Of a stretch of 21,660 nucleotides of DNA, positions 20,189-21,660 are shown piece after piece. The stretch lies in the IMG/VR virus record IMGVR_UViG_3300021437_000095, positions 1-21,660 of that record; one strand, 5' to 3'. How positions within the stretch are numbered: position 1 is the stretch's first letter; each line of letters opens with the position of its first letter. The notes under the pieces are model-generated. The model was not told the origin of the DNA. It did not search any database and was given only the letters and a program-made list of their open reading frames with translations. The translations under genes and the position numbers were made by a program. The stretch is from a virus.

Positions 20189-20220
20189 TCCCTTGACGCT
20201 TGATGCGCCGTGTTGCTGGT

Positions 20221-20234
20221 CTGTCTCCCGACAG
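20221..20234 (-). promoter_or_regulatory. GGGA-tetraloop hairpin, copy B (after scaffold stop)
   Basis: Minus-strand CTGTC-GGGA-GACAG, a perfect 5-bp stem with a GNRA-type loop, begins two bases after the scaffold stop codon. Together with its flanks it is identical over 16 bp (20220-20235) to the copy at the scaffold start, exactly 800 bp away. Confidence 0.6.
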
Positions 20235-20236
20235 TC

Positions 20237-21019
20237 CTATTTGCCCAACAGTGCCCGATGTCGCGCCCTGAGTTGTGCTTCCCGTTTCTTCAGCCATTCC
20301 GCAGGACTGTCCTTGTCGGACGGTTCGTCGGAATTGCTGGAGCCACCGGAACCGCTCAAGGGCTTGATAGGCCGTGGAGCGCCTGATTTCATTTTTGCGC
20401 CGTGTTCCGCCTCCAGCTTGGCAATCTCGCGGCCCAGTGCAACGGGCTTGAGGTTGAACAACCGCCATCCCTCTGCGGGATTTTGTCCAAGGTAGTAGGC
20501 GAGTTCTGCGCCATTGGCACCCAAATCCGAAAGAGCATCGAGCAACGCCCCATTGAAGAATGCATGAGCAGGGTCGCGGACTACTTCATCAAAGTCCGGG
20601 TATTTGTCTGCCGCTTTCTTCAATTCGGCGTCAAAAGTGCTGACCTTTTGCTGCTGTTCAGCCTTTGCGCGTTCTTCGGCTTGTGCTGCCGTGTGCTTCG
20701 ACAGAAGTTCTTGCGCCTTGAGTTCCGCCCGATGGTCTATCAACGCCAGCGCGTATTCGTTGTCATCCTTGAATGACTCACGTTTCGGCGCGGTGTCTGC
20801 GGGTTTTGCTTCAGGCTGCTTTGTGCGCTCAATGACATCAAGCGCTCTTTCGAGTTGACGCGCATACTCGTATTTCTCCCGAGTAAGTTTGTCAATTCGC
20901 TTCTGTACAGGATCAACTTTCGGCGGTTCCTGCGTCGCTTCAGGCGCTAGGCCAGAGGTTTCCGGTTGCGAAGCCGGTTGTGCCTGTTCTTCAACAGGTG
21001 CGCTTTCTTGGTCAGACAT
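20237..21019 (-). CDS. Scaffolding protein
   Basis: A 260-aa acidic, highly helical protein directly upstream of the coat gene, the classical scaffold position. The N-terminus is disordered and Glu/Gln/Pro-rich (SDQESAPVEEQAQPASQPET), then helices (RIDKLTREKYEYARQLERAL, QAEERAKAEQQQKVSTFDAE), and a basic C-terminal helix (AEWLKKREAQLRARHRALLG), as in P22 scaffold where the basic end binds coat. Start at the ATG at 21019: the GGGAG ribosome site lies inside hairpin copy A; the longer frame to 21058 would run into the terminator. It organises procapsid assembly and leaves the shell before or during packaging. Confidence 0.8.
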   Translation of the reverse strand: MSDQESAPVEEQAQPASQPETSGLAPEATQEPPKVDPVQKRIDKLTREKYEYARQLERALDVIERTKQPEAKPADTAPKRESFKDDNEYALALIDHRAELKAQELLSKHTAAQAEERAKAEQQQKVSTFDAELKKAADKYPDFDEVVRDPAHAFFNGALLDALSDLGANGAELAYYLGQNPAEGWRLFNLKPVALGREIAKLEAEHGAKMKSGAPRPIKPLSGSGGSSNSDEPSDKDSPAEWLKKREAQLRARHRALLGK

Positions 21020-21020
21020 T

Positions 21021-21034
21021 CTGTCTCCCGACAG
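21021..21034 (-). promoter_or_regulatory. GGGA-tetraloop hairpin, copy A (holds scaffold ribosome site)
   Basis: Minus-strand CTGTC-GGGA-GACAG ends one base before the scaffold ATG. The Shine-Dalgarno GGGAG is formed by the loop plus the first base of the 3' stem strand, five bases from the ATG. A protein that stabilises this hairpin would block initiation. Confidence 0.6.
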
Positions 21035-21047
21035 TAGCCGCCTCAAT

Positions 21048-21068
21048 AAAAAAACCACCCGAAGGTGG
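21048..21068 (-). terminator. Intrinsic terminator upstream of the scaffold gene
   Basis: On the minus strand CCACC-TTCG-GGTGG (21068-21055) is followed by seven T's. It ends the transcript of the fibre-like gene at the right edge and stands 29 nt before the scaffold start. Two further short hairpins (around 21075-21095 and 21106-21120) lie between the fibre-like stop and this terminator. Confidence 0.85.
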
Positions 21069-21123
21069 CTTTCTTAGCCCGAGGCGTAAGGGCTAGAACT
21101 TGTCAGGCATCCGGCCTGCGCGG

Positions 21124-21654
21124 TTAGAACACAAGCGTTGTATTGCTCAATTGCTTCCAACTATTGGCCGCGCCGGTCGCGTCGCAAACGCAAAGATTGT
21201 TTGTCACAATTGTTCCAGCAGCCGTACCACCGTTATGCTTTGCCAATGCGCCGGCAAGCCGAGCAATCTTGGTAATGTCAATTGGCATTGATGCGTCCGG
21301 GTTGCTGAAGTTGTACGTCCCAGTTTGATTGGCAAACAGCGTGCCAGTAAACGTCAACCCCGCCACATTCATTGTATACGTTGCGCCTGCCGATGAATAA
21401 AAATTAAACAATCCGGTTGTTGGGCTGATTGAATTCAAGCCGTTAATGTTGATGTTTAAATTTTGAGTGCCGGTGTTTGCAATAAGCGTTTGACCGCCGT
21501 TGAACTCGCACCCAATCACATTAATCGTTGGGGTAGCAACAAACGTCGATTCACTCATTAATCTAGAACCAGCCCCAAACCGACAACCGACAACTTGCAT
21601 GGTTGACAACGCCCCACCCGTGCTGATGAATGCCGCAGTTGTTTTGACCGCTTG
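21124..21654 (-). CDS. Fibre/tailspike-like beta-helix protein, C-terminal fragment
   Basis: The open frame runs from 21654 to the stop at 21124. It has beta-helix-like rungs (VVGCRFGAGSRL, VIGCEFNGGQTL, NININGLNSISP, MNVAGLTFTGTL), then a C-terminal region of a type found at the ends of phage fibres (IDITKIARLAGALAKHNGGT, NNLCVCDATGAANSWKQLSN). The first ATG is 21600 and a TTG lies at 21609, but the rung pattern continues upstream of both. An in-frame TGA at 21657-21655 sits at the window edge. So the real gene either starts at a non-ATG codon, is joined by a frameshift, or is a broken fibre gene; the neighbouring sequence is needed. Host recognition is the likely role if intact. Confidence 0.55.
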   Translation of the reverse strand, partial: QAVKTTAAFISTGGALSTMQVVGCRFGAGSRLMSESTFVATPTINVIGCEFNGGQTLIANTGTQNLNININGLNSISPTTGLFNFYSSAGATYTMNVAGLTFTGTLFANQTGTYNFSNPDASMPIDITKIARLAGALAKHNGGTAAGTIVTNNLCVCDATGAANSWKQLSNTTLVF

Positions 21655-21660
21655 TCAACT

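Noticed and set aside
18926-20203. 425-codon plus-strand open frame opposite the capsid gene
   Set aside because: It is the antisense shadow of a clear P22-like coat gene; its composition is Arg/His-rich and lacks any recognisable domain.
10100-21654. Diversity-generating retroelement, suggested by the BPP-1-like virion genes
   Set aside because: No reverse transcriptase frame, no template/variable repeat pair and no Mtd-like C-type lectin domain were seen in the window.

Overview
The window is part of a bacteriophage or prophage genome with a P22-like short-tailed (podovirus) virion. The coat, scaffold, gp4-like adaptor and gp10-like tail proteins, followed by three long ejection-type proteins, point to this. 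The small-protein style, the base composition and a general resemblance to Bordetella BPP-1-type phages suggest a betaproteobacterial host. That host assignment is inference; no integrase, terminase or repressor lies in the window.

Layout. Positions 1-5460 (+ strand) hold an early or accessory operon: the end of a pentapeptide-repeat protein, NinB, a DUF1364-like zinc protein, a winged-helix protein and nine small phage proteins joined almost without exception by ATGA or TGATG stop/start overlaps. A short gap precedes a C5-cytosine-methyltransferase-like protein. Next come a structured intergenic stretch with a 144-nt tRNA-like RNA ending in CCA (4872-5015) and two more small genes. Positions 5461-5605 are the meeting point of the two transcription directions, with a long inverted repeat and a minus-strand tRNA whose anticodon loop is three bases short. 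Positions 5604-21654 (- strand, read right to left) are the late operon: a fibre-like C-terminal fragment at the right edge, terminator, scaffold, major capsid protein, terminator, head-fibre-like protein, glycosyltransferase, methyltransferase, gp4-like adaptor, a 44-aa lipoprotein, gp10-like tail factor, a 120-aa protein, three ejection-type proteins, the lysis cassette (LydA-type holin, M15 endopeptidase, nested Rz/Rz1), and a distal accessory block (HNH-like protein, three small proteins, HTH-metallophosphatase, HNH nuclease, small membrane protein).

How the genes work together. NinB and the DUF1364-like protein are typical of phage recombination/replication regions, and the small coupled genes are probably host-takeover or accessory functions. 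The late genes build the head, close the portal vertex, supply proteins ejected with the DNA, and lyse the cell.

Most unusual content. (1) Two aberrant tRNA-like RNAs lie within 740 bp at the operon junction: one has an 8-bp acceptor stem and an oversized anticodon domain, the other has an otherwise regular cloverleaf with a 4-nt anticodon loop. (2) Three copies of a small hairpin with a GGGA tetraloop and covarying stem bracket the scaffold gene; the first carries the scaffold Shine-Dalgarno sequence, which suggests translational autoregulation. (3) Small genes that automated calling would easily miss: a 44-aa lipoprotein between gp4 and gp10, and a 30-aa membrane peptide on the opposite strand beside the holin.

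No gene-free stretch exceeds 300 bases; the longest (4804-5029) holds the tRNA-like RNA and two hairpins. I saw no CRISPR array, insertion sequence, reverse transcriptase or diversity-generating retroelement.
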